Source: Corynebacterium felinum (GTDB lineage: Bacteria; Actinomycetota; Actinomycetes; Mycobacteriales; Mycobacteriaceae). From it: a DNA stretch of 64,000 nucleotides. The position numbers and the translations under genes are program-made. This document shows positions 54,068 to 63,124 of the stretch, piece by piece. The stretch lies in NCBI RefSeq assembly GCF_030408755.1, contig NZ_CP047209.1, positions 2,170,001-2,234,000 on the forward strand. Reading direction: 5' to 3'. Each line of letters starts with the position of its first letter. Positions within the stretch are counted from its first letter, which is position 1. The notes beneath the pieces were generated by a model that saw only the letters and a program-made list of their open reading frames with translations, did not search any database and was not told the origin of the DNA.

Positions 54068-55146
54068 CCCACCTGCCCCACCTGCGCAATACGCGCAGCG
54101 ATATCATCACGCCACGTCGGCGAACCCGCACGCACCGGCTCCATCAAACGCAACAACTGGGCATGAACCTGCGCACAGCGAATATCAGCATCCGAAGGCA
54201 ACGGGGCAACCTGCGCATACCCACACAAAAACGCATCCTGGTGGGAAGGATTCAACGCAGACACAAAAGAGCCAAGATCACTAGCAGCAGGACCTAAATG
54301 CACCCGATCAAAATCACTCAACCACACCTTTTCATGCCTGTGATCACACAACACCTGATCCGGAGTGAAATCACCATGGACCACAACCTCACGCGAATCC
54401 TCATACTCAGGCACATCCAAACCAGCCGCCGCAGCAGCAAGCGAAGGATCCACAGCACTCAAAATACGCACATGCGCCTTCAACTGCCGACGCACATCCC
54501 GCCGCTTGACCGCACAGCCCCCATCCACCAACGAACGAGCCCCATGCAACCGAGCAAGCAAACCACCCACCCGGGCCACAGCACCCACATCAGGGCTACG
54601 CGCCAAATCAGTATCGCCCACAAACTCCATCACACTGACATGCGGATTCGAACCATCATCCACACGCGCCTGCATAGGAACCACCGCCGACATCAACTCA
54701 TGCACCTTCGGCGAAGGCACACTCTTCCTACTGACACGCCACACCTGATCCCCCACCCTAAAAATCACTCGGCGCGCTGGGTTATAGCGAAGCAATGTAC
54801 CGGTGGTGACTTCTTCCGGCAGCAGCCTTAAATGCGTAAACAGTTTGGGGTCACTGATCACATCGCCGGTTTGGAGAATGATATTTTCACTCAGTTGCTG
54901 GGTTCGCACATTCATCTGTGCTTTGTGGGCAATGCGTTGAAGCTTCGTAGCCTTAATGTGGCTTTTCGGCCACAACAGTCGCAGCCAACCAACAGTGATA
55001 CCCGTTGTGGCATCTGTGATCGAGGCGATCAGGGAGGTGTCGGGTTTGATCCGGATCCATTCGGCGGTGACGTGACTACCGAGGTGATCATAGAGCCAGT
55101 TGGGGTCGGTGAGGTGGTCGATATAGGTTGCGGTTGTGTTGGTCAT
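54064..55146 (-). CDS. Phosphotransferase-fold kinase (APH-like), first of pair
   Basis: 360 residues with the catalytic loop EVVVHGDFTPDQVLC and WLSDFDRVHLGPAASDLGS. It has an N-terminal extension of about 120 residues with a maltokinase-like feel (ATTGITVGWLRLLWPKSHI). Overlaps both neighbours by 4 bases. Related in fold but clearly divergent from the product of 53096-54067. Confidence 0.85.
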   Translation of the reverse strand: MTNTTATYIDHLTDPNWLYDHLGSHVTAEWIRIKPDTSLIASITDATTGITVGWLRLLWPKSHIKATKLQRIAHKAQMNVRTQQLSENIILQTGDVISDPKLFTHLRLLPEEVTTGTLLRYNPARRVIFRVGDQVWRVSRKSVPSPKVHELMSAVVPMQARVDDGSNPHVSVMEFVGDTDLARSPDVGAVARVGGLLARLHGARSLVDGGCAVKRRDVRRQLKAHVRILSAVDPSLAAAAAGLDVPEYEDSREVVVHGDFTPDQVLCDHRHEKVWLSDFDRVHLGPAASDLGSFVSALNPSHQDAFLCGYAQVAPLPSDADIRCAQVHAQLLRLMEPVRAGSPTWRDDIAARIAQVGQVG

Positions 55147-56927
55147 GAGGCGAACTCCTCTTTGGAATTGACCCAGTTTCTAAATTCTTCACTGGTGGAA
55201 TACAGGTCTGAGGGGGCGCCGTTGAGTTGCACGCGGCCGTTTTCCAGCCACACCACGCGATCAGCGCGCAGGGCTACCTCAGCATCGTGGGTGACAGCAA
55301 GTGTGGTGCGGCCTTCGACGAGTTTCTCGATCGCTTCGAGCACCAGACCTGCGGATTCAGGGTCGAGTCCGGAGGTTGCTTCGTCGAGAATCACAATAGG
55401 GGTGTCGCGGAGCAAGGCGCGGGCGATGGCCACGCGTTGGCGTTGCCCGCCGGATAATGTTCCGCCGCGTTCCCCGACAACGGTGTCGTAGCCTTTGGGC
55501 ATGGCGGTGATGAAATCATGCGCGTTGGCGGCCTTGGTGGCTGCTTCGATTTCGGCGTCGGTGGCATCGAATCGCCCGTAGCGGATGTTTTCACGGATGG
55601 TTCCGCTAAACAGGATGGCCTCTTGGTGCACAAGTGAGACATGGGAGCGCAGATCGGCAAGATCCACACTGGTCAGTGGGATACCATCGATGCTCACGGT
55701 CCCATGTGTGGGGTCGAGGGCACGCACTAACAGGGAGACTAGGGTGGATTTACCCGCCCCGGATGGGCCGATAATTGCTACTGTTTCCCCAGGGTTAATG
55801 GTGAGGTTGAGCCCGCGCAGCACCTTTGTTGATTCGTAGTTGGTGTGCACATTCTCGAAGGTGACTAAACCAGTCACATCATCACCGAGTGGGGTGGGGT
55901 TGTGAGGCGAAGCAATATCGGATTGCAGTTCCATCAGATCAGCGACACGTTCACCGGAGGCGGTGGCGCGGGCGATACGCCCGGTATATTTCGCCATATC
56001 TCGCAAAGGTTTCATGGTGGTGCGCAAATAGGTGGTAAACAGCACGAGATCACCTAAGGTCATTTCCCCTTCGAGCACCCGCAGCCCGCCACCAACCAGC
56101 ACGGCTGCTTGCGCCAAACCCACCAGCACATCGGTGCTGCGCTCTAATCGGGCAGCAAGGCGCCTACTTTTCACACCCGCTTTTAATGAGGTGGTGTTTG
56201 CACCAACAAAGCGGTCGGAGATCAACGATTCCAAGCCGTAGGCCTGAACAATTTTGATTGAGGACAGTGATTCTTGTGCCGTATTTGCCAGCTGCCCCTC
56301 CGCTTTACGGGTAGTGCGTGCAGCCACAGCAATCTTGTGTGAAGCCCCGCGTGAGGTCACCATGAACACAAGCATGGCTGCTACCACCACCAAAGATAGG
56401 AGGGGGTCGAGCACCACCATAATGATGAGCATGACCACCAGTGTGATCACATTAGCTAATAGTGGCAGGCCGGCTGTCACCGCGACTTCTTGCATGCGGT
56501 TGACATCAGACACTAGGCGCTGCACAGTATCCGCGCTGCGATTTTTTGAGTGGAATTGCTGGCTGAGCCCCTGGACGTGTTGGAAAATTCGGGCACGCAA
56601 CAATGTCGATGCCCGCGAACCCACCAAGGCGAAAGCCACAGTGGCAAGATAGTTACACAGTGCCCGCATGGCCACCACGAGCAAAAAGGCAGCACCACAA
56701 ATCAGCAGCAAGCGCAACGAAGCTGGGGCTTCAGCAATATCTGCACCGATGGACACCGACAATGCATCGATAACAAATTTCAGCGGCCACGGCTCTAACA
56801 CACGAAAAACCACTTCGAGCAGCAGCACTGTCACTCCACCGACGATCAGTTTTCGTTGGGGTTTCACATCTGGTGCGATGAGTTTTAACGTGCGCTTAAT
56901 CGCAATTTTCTTCATTCGTTTCGGCAT
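55143..56927 (-). CDS. ABC exporter, fused membrane and ATPase domains
   Basis: 594 residues. The N-terminal type IV exporter domain has about six membrane helices within residues 25-320. The ATPase has Walker A AIIGPSGAGKSTLVSLL, signature TLSGGQRQRVAIARAL, Walker B PIVILDEATSGLD and switch LAVTHDAE. It probably works as a homodimer (MsbA/lipid-flippase type) to export the operon's glycolipid or oligosaccharide. It overlaps the glycosyltransferase gene by one base (TGATG). Confidence 0.92.
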   Translation of the reverse strand: MPKRMKKIAIKRTLKLIAPDVKPQRKLIVGGVTVLLLEVVFRVLEPWPLKFVIDALSVSIGADIAEAPASLRLLLICGAAFLLVVAMRALCNYLATVAFALVGSRASTLLRARIFQHVQGLSQQFHSKNRSADTVQRLVSDVNRMQEVAVTAGLPLLANVITLVVMLIIMVVLDPLLSLVVVAAMLVFMVTSRGASHKIAVAARTTRKAEGQLANTAQESLSSIKIVQAYGLESLISDRFVGANTTSLKAGVKSRRLAARLERSTDVLVGLAQAAVLVGGGLRVLEGEMTLGDLVLFTTYLRTTMKPLRDMAKYTGRIARATASGERVADLMELQSDIASPHNPTPLGDDVTGLVTFENVHTNYESTKVLRGLNLTINPGETVAIIGPSGAGKSTLVSLLVRALDPTHGTVSIDGIPLTSVDLADLRSHVSLVHQEAILFSGTIRENIRYGRFDATDAEIEAATKAANAHDFITAMPKGYDTVVGERGGTLSGGQRQRVAIARALLRDTPIVILDEATSGLDPESAGLVLEAIEKLVEGRTTLAVTHDAEVALRADRVVWLENGRVQLNGAPSDLYSTSEEFRNWVNSKEEFAS

Positions 56928-58036
56928 CAGCGGCCTGCCTTTGACAGACCAGCCAACGCAAACATGGTGGAAACAACACTCGACCAGCTGTGCTTTTCCA
57001 CCGCCCGTGCCCGAGCCCGCGCCCCTAATTCAGCGCAGGTGGTTGGGTTGGTGGCAAGCTGGTCAATCGCCGTGGCCAATGCCTGCCGATCCGATGGGGG
57101 AACGAGGATGCCGACGTCGGCAAGCACGTTGGGGATTTGCCCGATTTCTGAAGCCACTACAGCAAGCCCTGCTGCCATGTACTCGTAGACCTTCAGCGGT
57201 GAAAAATACGCCTGATCGTGCGGATAAGGGGCAACCCCAATGCTGGCACCGGCAAGGTGAGCTGGGATTTCTTCCGGCGCCACGGCACCGACAAACTCCA
57301 CGTCCAGCCCCAACTGTGCGGCTGTGCGCTCTAAGTTCTCGCGCTGCGGGCCGTCCCCGATGATGCGCAGACGCCACTGGCTTTGCGCATGCGCATAAGC
57401 CTCAATCAAAACATCGACCCCATGCCAAGGCTTGAGGGTGCCCACGAACACCACGAGTGGTGCGGCGTGCTCATCCACCGGTTGCGGGGTGATGCGATGC
57501 ACATTAACCCCATTAGCCACGGTGTGCACGGTTGTGGCACCAGTTAGCGCAATTACCCACTCACGCACCGGCTCAGACACACAAACGGTGGCTAAAGCGG
57601 CGGTGACTTGGCGCGATAAAGCGCGGTAGGCGTAGTCTTCGGCGACGAGTTCGCGATGTGTGCGCTGCTCATCGATCAGCGGCGCATTCACTTCGAGGAT
57701 CGCTGGCAGCGCAGAATCTGCGATCACCTCACTAAACAGCGAGTATCGTTCATAAATGCACTCGAAGTCACCCTCAGCAATCAATTCACTGATACGTTGA
57801 CTGGCCTTGATTTGTTCCTGCTCGCGCACAGCGGCAGGCCCTTGTCCCACGGGGATTTCCACAACATTCAGCGTTGCAAGATCAGCGGGTACGTCCTTGC
57901 CCCGCCTGGTGGCAAAGACGGTGACGTCGTGTCCGTGCGCACGCATTTCCCGGATCACTTCTTGGATGTGCACGCTTGCGCCTTTGGTACCAAAGACGGG
58001 AATGCCGGGGTCGACACAAACATAGGCAATTTTCAC
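56927..58036 (-). CDS. GT-B glycosyltransferase (GT4-like)
   Basis: 369 residues from a GTG at 58036 with AAGGAG 8 nt upstream. Opens KIAYVCVDPGIPVFGTKGAS, a Gly-rich donor loop, and has VFVGTLKPWHGVDVLIEAY and the C-terminal SPLKVYEYMAAGLAVVASEIG with the E-x7-E motif region. Retaining family 4 type. Cytoplasmic or membrane-associated. Confidence 0.9.
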   Translation of the reverse strand: MKIAYVCVDPGIPVFGTKGASVHIQEVIREMRAHGHDVTVFATRRGKDVPADLATLNVVEIPVGQGPAAVREQEQIKASQRISELIAEGDFECIYERYSLFSEVIADSALPAILEVNAPLIDEQRTHRELVAEDYAYRALSRQVTAALATVCVSEPVREWVIALTGATTVHTVANGVNVHRITPQPVDEHAAPLVVFVGTLKPWHGVDVLIEAYAHAQSQWRLRIIGDGPQRENLERTAAQLGLDVEFVGAVAPEEIPAHLAGASIGVAPYPHDQAYFSPLKVYEYMAAGLAVVASEIGQIPNVLADVGILVPPSDRQALATAIDQLATNPTTCAELGARARARAVEKHSWSSVVSTMFALAGLSKAGR

Positions 58037-58039
58037 TTT

Positions 58040-59248
58040 TTACACTCCTTGGGCGGATTCCCACCCTGACAATGTGCGGGCCTGGCTCAAGCTATCGAAG
58101 TGCTTTTCGACGAACTTCCGGGCGTTTCTGCTCAAGCTGAGGCCATCGATGGTTCCACGGGCAAAGTTTTCCAGTGCTTGGGCAAGGGCGGGTACATGTC
58201 CAGGTTCAAGCAAAATGCCGGTGTCGTCATGACGAATCACCTCAGGGATTCCGGTCACCGAAGTTGCAATCACTGGGGTTCCACAGGCCATGGCCTCTAA
58301 AATCACCGTGGGCAAACCATCAACGTTGCCATCCGCCCCAGGTACGCAGGGGGCAACAAATACATGGCTGCGACGCAGTAGCTCACGTACTTCCTCTTGG
58401 TTCAGCGGGCCTAGCATGGTGACAGTATCGTCGAGATCAAGATCGGAGATCTTTTGCTCAAGCTCCTCTTTGAGTTCACCAGCACCGCCAAGCGAAACCT
58501 TCACCGGAATACCTTTTGCTTTGACAATCGCAACCGCTTCGATCAGAGCACCAAATCCCTTTTTCGGCACCAGCCTGCCCACCGCCGCAATTTCAAGCGG
58601 CTCACTTAACGTTGGGGGCTTGTGATACGGGAAGCGCTCAAGCTCCAAGGCGTTATACTGCAAGCTAATATTTGCCCCTGTACCAGACAAAACCTGCTGC
58701 AGATAGTTGTAGTTGTACTGGCTAATAGCAATCACGCGCGTAGCATCACCACAAATCCGGCGCAGCCACTGCATATCAACACTGTTGTGAAAGATATCCT
58801 TCGCATGTGTGGTCACGGTGTAGGGAATGCCCGTCAGCTTCGAGGCCACCCACGCCATCCGACCTGACAGTGCAGCGAAATGGGCATGGAAGTGGGTGAT
58901 GCCTTCGTGTTTAGCTTTCAGTGCCAGCTCCAAGCCTTGTGCTACTTCGGTATGTCCCAAGGTGGAAAGCTCCGGCAAAATAGCGGCGAAATTTTTCACG
59001 ATTTCGCTCTCTTCTACAATGCCAGTGATTCGTTGCCACAAATCTTCCGCCCCAAAAGGACGTCCGATCCACTTCACCTCAGCACGCACTCTCGCTAATT
59101 CAGGGTGGAAACGCGCATCGGTGGTGGGGCGCAGAGCAAAAATTGTCAGCTCATCGCCAATCGCTTCGCGCGCTAAAATTTCCGTCACAATAAACGTTTC
59201 CGAAAAGCGCGGATAAACCTTAAGAATATAACCAATTCGAGTATTCAT
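58040..59248 (-). CDS. GT-B glycosyltransferase (GT4-like)
   Basis: 402 residues. RIGYILKVYPRFSETFIVTE at the start, IAAVGRLVPKKGFGALIEAV mid-protein, PTVILEAMACGTPVIATSVT and EVIRHDDTGILLEPG at the end. Related to colanic-acid-type family 4 transferases (WcaL/AmsK-like). Overlaps the previous gene by 4 bases (ATGA). Confidence 0.92.
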   Translation of the reverse strand: MNTRIGYILKVYPRFSETFIVTEILAREAIGDELTIFALRPTTDARFHPELARVRAEVKWIGRPFGAEDLWQRITGIVEESEIVKNFAAILPELSTLGHTEVAQGLELALKAKHEGITHFHAHFAALSGRMAWVASKLTGIPYTVTTHAKDIFHNSVDMQWLRRICGDATRVIAISQYNYNYLQQVLSGTGANISLQYNALELERFPYHKPPTLSEPLEIAAVGRLVPKKGFGALIEAVAIVKAKGIPVKVSLGGAGELKEELEQKISDLDLDDTVTMLGPLNQEEVRELLRRSHVFVAPCVPGADGNVDGLPTVILEAMACGTPVIATSVTGIPEVIRHDDTGILLEPGHVPALAQALENFARGTIDGLSLSRNARKFVEKHFDSLSQARTLSGWESAQGV

Positions 59249-60417
59249 GACAGCACCTCAATCCGTGCATCGCGCACACAATCTAAAGCAAACTGGGCAA
59301 CCGTTGCTAAACCATGTCGGGCAATCGGAGCACGGTTAATCTTCTTCCCCACCGCCCGCGCCGCCCATCGGCCTAATACCTGACTACTTAAATCCTGCAT
59401 TCGGGTGTATTCCACCATCCCGACCGCAGCCAGCGAGCGCGCCCGGATTAGCTGTTCGCGCCGTGGTACTTCACGGGGAACAATCATTGCGGGGGTATCG
59501 GTTGCAAGAATTTCAGCAGTGGTGTTGTAGCCACCCATGGAGATCACCGCAGCAGCGCGCGCAATTTGGCTGGCCAGCCCCGGCCAGGACTTGATTACCT
59601 CGACATCCCGACGCATATTAGCGGCGCGGGATAAAACCTGGAAGCGGTAATCATCAAGTTGTGGCCCCGCCACAATCACATGCCGATGCCCGGCTGGCAC
59701 TTTCATGTCCACTGCTATACGGGCAAGATCGAATCCATCTTCGCCCCCACCCACGGTGGTGAGAATAAAAGGCGACGGTGCTATGTCTGCTTTGCGGTCG
59801 ATAATCTGTCGCCCCGTGGAAAGATAGCCGGTGTATTTAATTTTATCGGCCAACTCAACTGGTATTTCACCAGTTGCGATGGGATCGTGAATATTTCGAT
59901 CCCCATACACCCAGATGGAATCCACCAGATCATGGATCAAAGTGATATCGCCGAGTCGATCCCATTCCGCGCGGGCCACCTCCGGCGAGTCGAGTACTTC
60001 ACGCAAACCCAGCACGATATGGGTATGGGGGTGTTCTTGCTTCAGCGCGATCAAAGGCTCTTTGAGTTCTTCCCACACGCCAAAAATATGACGGTCGATC
60101 ACGACGATATCTGGCTGGTAGCTCAGCAAGGTGGATGCGATGATAGCTGAGCGCAGCTGGATCAGATGCGGGGTATCTTCGTTGAGGTTGCGGGCTTGGT
60201 AGCCGCCCTCACCTTTAGCAATGCCAGGTACTGCAACCCAATCGAAACCTGCCGGCAAGGTAAACAGATTGGTGGGCGTAAGCCCAGACAAGAGCAGGCC
60301 GGAAACATTCGGGATCGCTTGCGCGATGTGGTGTGCGAGTGCCAAATTTCGGCGGACGTGCCCTAGCCCTTGCGAATCATGGCTGTACATCAGCACCCGT
60401 GTCGGGGTGATAGTCAT
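59245..60417 (-). CDS. Predicted glycosyltransferase (COG4671, MurG-like)
   Basis: 390 residues; the first gene of the operon. YSHDSQGLGHVRRNLALAHH at the N-terminus (the typical GxGH motif) and VISMGGYNTTAEILATDTPA in the C-terminal domain define the COG4671/GT28-like fold. ATG preceded by TAAGG. Substrates unknown. A half DtxR-like box (TTAGGTAAGG) lies just upstream. Confidence 0.88.
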   Translation of the reverse strand: MTITPTRVLMYSHDSQGLGHVRRNLALAHHIAQAIPNVSGLLLSGLTPTNLFTLPAGFDWVAVPGIAKGEGGYQARNLNEDTPHLIQLRSAIIASTLLSYQPDIVVIDRHIFGVWEELKEPLIALKQEHPHTHIVLGLREVLDSPEVARAEWDRLGDITLIHDLVDSIWVYGDRNIHDPIATGEIPVELADKIKYTGYLSTGRQIIDRKADIAPSPFILTTVGGGEDGFDLARIAVDMKVPAGHRHVIVAGPQLDDYRFQVLSRAANMRRDVEVIKSWPGLASQIARAAAVISMGGYNTTAEILATDTPAMIVPREVPRREQLIRARSLAAVGMVEYTRMQDLSSQVLGRWAARAVGKKINRAPIARHGLATVAQFALDCVRDARIEVLS

Positions 60418-61278
60418 GGTATTAAGCCTTACCTAAAATATCCTTGACCACTTATGGGCAAGGGAAAGAGAAAAGAGAAAAAATGCAAATTTGTTGTTTT
60501 GTTTTATCCCTACTTACGTATCTTTTTCAGCTTAGGTAGATTTTTTGCTGGCCTGCAAATAAGCGCTGGGCGATAATGAAAAACTGCTCGATCCCCCTCA
60601 TGAAATAGATTGCGGATTCACCAAGCTTGATCTGCACATTTATGCAGTTGTCAAAATAATCTCAGCTTTTTTATCCATCTCGCCTCCAACCCCATGACCG
60701 GCGGTTATGAAATGAAAATGAAATGAAAATGAAGAATGTAATTCTGCACACATTCTGCAGCTGAGTGCACTTTTCCTCCAACCCTAGGTCGTCCAGACAC
60801 TCCCACCAACACCATTGGTCATCCCCCGTCTAAACCACACAATCACCGCTCCGCAAGGATCAACGCATACCCCCTTCGCCCATTTTTCTTCCACTTTTCA
60901 CCCCGGAAACCGTATTCACCACAGCACAATTTTCCTCTGTTAACCGCGATAGATTTATACCAAAAACATCCCTCGAACCACCGGTGGCGATCCAAGATAA
61001 ACACCCACCCCAAGGGCGGTTGTGTACCTCCGCTCGTGGCTGCACACATACGCGGTGAAATTGCGGTTTGACGATGAGGTTTCTCACCGGGGAAATACGT
61101 ATCAAACTCTGACCTGTGGTTTAAGCGGCGTGATGGGTGGAACGTCAACGCAAAGCACGTGGGGTCCTTACTCAGAATGGTTTTTGAAAAGGAAAATCAG
61201 ACTGAAAGGAACTCCCGCGTACTTGCGTTTGTACCACACTTTTTCGCCCCAATTTCTACTGTACGTACCATCAGCACA
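60418..61278. other. Intergenic region upstream of the glycan operon
   Basis: No supported gene. TTAGGTAAGGC starts 18 bases upstream of the first glycosyltransferase ATG on the minus strand, and a second TAGGTAG element lies near 60533; both resemble half-sites of corynebacterial DtxR boxes but lack the second half. A direct repeat GAAATGAAAAT occurs near 60708-60731. Confidence 0.35.
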
Positions 61279-61493
61279 TGGCCTCACCCACCGCAAACGC
61301 CACGACCGTCGTACGCTTCAACGGGCCGCAACGTGTTGGGTACAAGAAATTATGTTACTGAAGCTGGCTTCAGCACGGACGAATCAGTGTCACGTTCGGG
61401 CACACAGGTAAAGCGAAAGCAACGAAGGATGAGTTGTGTTGGAAGGCGTATGAAACCCTTGAAAAACTACTCACCAAAGGCAACTTCACCTAA
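61279..61493 (+). pseudogene. 3' relic of a DUF3558-like lipoprotein paralogue
   Basis: From 61371 the plus strand reads QHGRISVTFGHTGKAKATKD and ELCWKAYETLEKLLTKGNFT then stop, nearly identical to the C-terminus of the product of 61644-62276. Upstream, sequence with weaker similarity (NGPQ...KKLCY) is collinear back to about 61279 and contains an in-frame TGA at 61359-61361. The 5' part of the gene is not recognisable. Confidence 0.8.
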
Positions 61494-61643
61494 AACCCTC
61501 AGCGCCAACCATCATTTACCCCCGCATAGGGGTGGAGAGCGTGGGGTGGAAAAAATTTTGGGAACGCACACCCTGATTTTCCAGTCTTTATATATAAGGG
61601 AATAAAACCCTACCCCAGCACATGTGTTTTAAGAGAGGACTTT

Positions 61644-62276
61644 ATGCGCACACGTATTCTCACAGCACTCGTTGCCTGTGGTGTGGCGGTATCTGGCTGC
61701 GCACCACCACAGGACACCGGGGCTGCCCACACCACTACTACAGAAGAAACCTATCCTTTTGAAACCTGGGAGTCACCACCCAAACCCAGCATGATCCCCC
61801 TGCCACCAGACAGGGAATATGTTGAGGCCTTCGACAAGTTTGACCCCAACAACACACTGTACGATCTGTGCGACACACTCACCCCAGAAGAACTCGCAGA
61901 AATCGGATTAAAGAAAATCTCGATGACGAGGAGAGACTCAACTCCGATGATTGATTGTGGCATGAGCGAAATTCATACAACCGACGGCATCCATGGAGCC
62001 TTCAGTGTATCAACCCATTTTGCGCGCTATTCCTGGATGCGTGATCACGGGTTGGTTATTGATGCGACTTTCCCCGGTATTGATGAGCGCATCTACTTCA
62101 GCAACCTGCCTCAAGTTGATGATGACAAATACTGTGATGCTGCTATTAGCACGCCCCATGGGCGAATCAGTATCGCTTTTTCACACACTGGTAAAGCCAC
62201 ACCAACGAAGGATGAGTTGTGTTGGAAGGCGTATGAAACCCTTGAAAAACTACGTACCAAAGGAGGATTCCAATGA
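61644..62276 (+). CDS. DUF3558-like lipoprotein
   Basis: 210 residues; GAGAGG upstream. The lipoprotein signal is ALVACGVAVSGCAPPQ with the lipobox V-S-G-C (Cys at residue 19). A Thr-rich tether follows. The domain has NTLYDLCDTLTPEELAEIGL, a second Cys in MIDCGMSE, and paired Cys near the end (DKYCDAAI, ELCWKAYE), the arrangement of the mycobacterial DUF3558 lipoproteins. Outer face of the plasma membrane. Its stop overlaps the next ATG by 4 bases (ATGA), and a strong GGAGG lies inside its last codons, so it is coupled to the helical protein gene. Confidence 0.82.
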   Translation: MRTRILTALVACGVAVSGCAPPQDTGAAHTTTTEETYPFETWESPPKPSMIPLPPDREYVEAFDKFDPNNTLYDLCDTLTPEELAEIGLKKISMTRRDSTPMIDCGMSEIHTTDGIHGAFSVSTHFARYSWMRDHGLVIDATFPGIDERIYFSNLPQVDDDKYCDAAISTPHGRISIAFSHTGKATPTKDELCWKAYETLEKLRTKGGFQ

Positions 62277-63124
62277 CCCTATTCATGGATAAACAACAAA
62301 TCATCGACAGCGTTCACACCCTTGAACAACTCAGCAAAGAATCTGGCAATGCTGCTTTGTACTCTGCACGAAATCCACTTGATGGTGGTTTTTCTTCGGT
62401 GAGTGGTTTAGACCAGCTCGGGGAACAACACGGTCGGGTTCTTCATGGTGGGGCTGGGAGTGCTTTTGATATGCTCACAGCCTTTGAACGTCAGGTGAAA
62501 TGGTTGGAAGAAAACCTCTATGCCAACTACTACTCACTTTCAGGCATGAACCGGTTTGCCACCGATGAGTTCGATCGCATCCTGGAAGAAACCGGAGTCC
62601 CAATGTTTCCCAGGGTCTATTTCCCTACCCGCCCTGACCTAGGATTCGAAGGATTCAACTTCCCACCACCAGTTGTGAATCAAGCAGCAAGCTTAGAACA
62701 ACTCGCTTCAGCTCTTGCTTCCACCAACAACGCTGCAGCGATAGAAGCTGCAGACCTCTGGGCTACTTTGGCACGTGATGCCACTGCGATCAGTGACCGG
62801 TTAAACAGCGTGGCCAGTGAACTGATCGCAGCAAACAAAGGCACCCCCTTTGAAAAAGCAAACACCGCTATTACTACCATGGCGCAATCGGGCATGAACT
62901 TCGCTCAGAATGCTGCGCTGATGGCACAATCTACCACCGCGCTATCAGCAATCGCACCAGGGTTTGCCCCACAGGTGACAGCAGCAGTTGCTAAAGTCAA
63001 CGCACTCCGCACCACCCAAGGAGGCATCGTTGTTGCCCAACAAGCAGAACAACTTTTCCTCCAAGGCTTCCGTACAGCCCTTGCAACCGCAGCAACAGCA
63101 GCAATGCCTGTAACACGCCACTGA
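62273..63124 (+). CDS. Helical WXG/PE-PPE-like protein, likely T7SS-associated
   Basis: 283 residues, preceded by AGGAGG. It is mainly helical: a first part of about 90 residues (IIDSVHTLEQLSKESGN, then FDMLTAFERQVKWLEENL) is the size of a WXG100 module, a middle with PRVYFPTRPDLGFEGFN, and an Ala-rich C-terminal helical bundle. No Sec signal. It sits between a lipoprotein and a glycine-rich protein gene, an arrangement recurring in corynebacterial type VII secretion loci. It may be a substrate or chaperone. Stop and next start overlap (TGATG). Confidence 0.65.
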   Translation: MTLFMDKQQIIDSVHTLEQLSKESGNAALYSARNPLDGGFSSVSGLDQLGEQHGRVLHGGAGSAFDMLTAFERQVKWLEENLYANYYSLSGMNRFATDEFDRILEETGVPMFPRVYFPTRPDLGFEGFNFPPPVVNQAASLEQLASALASTNNAAAIEAADLWATLARDATAISDRLNSVASELIAANKGTPFEKANTAITTMAQSGMNFAQNAALMAQSTTALSAIAPGFAPQVTAAVAKVNALRTTQGGIVVAQQAEQLFLQGFRTALATAATAAMPVTRH

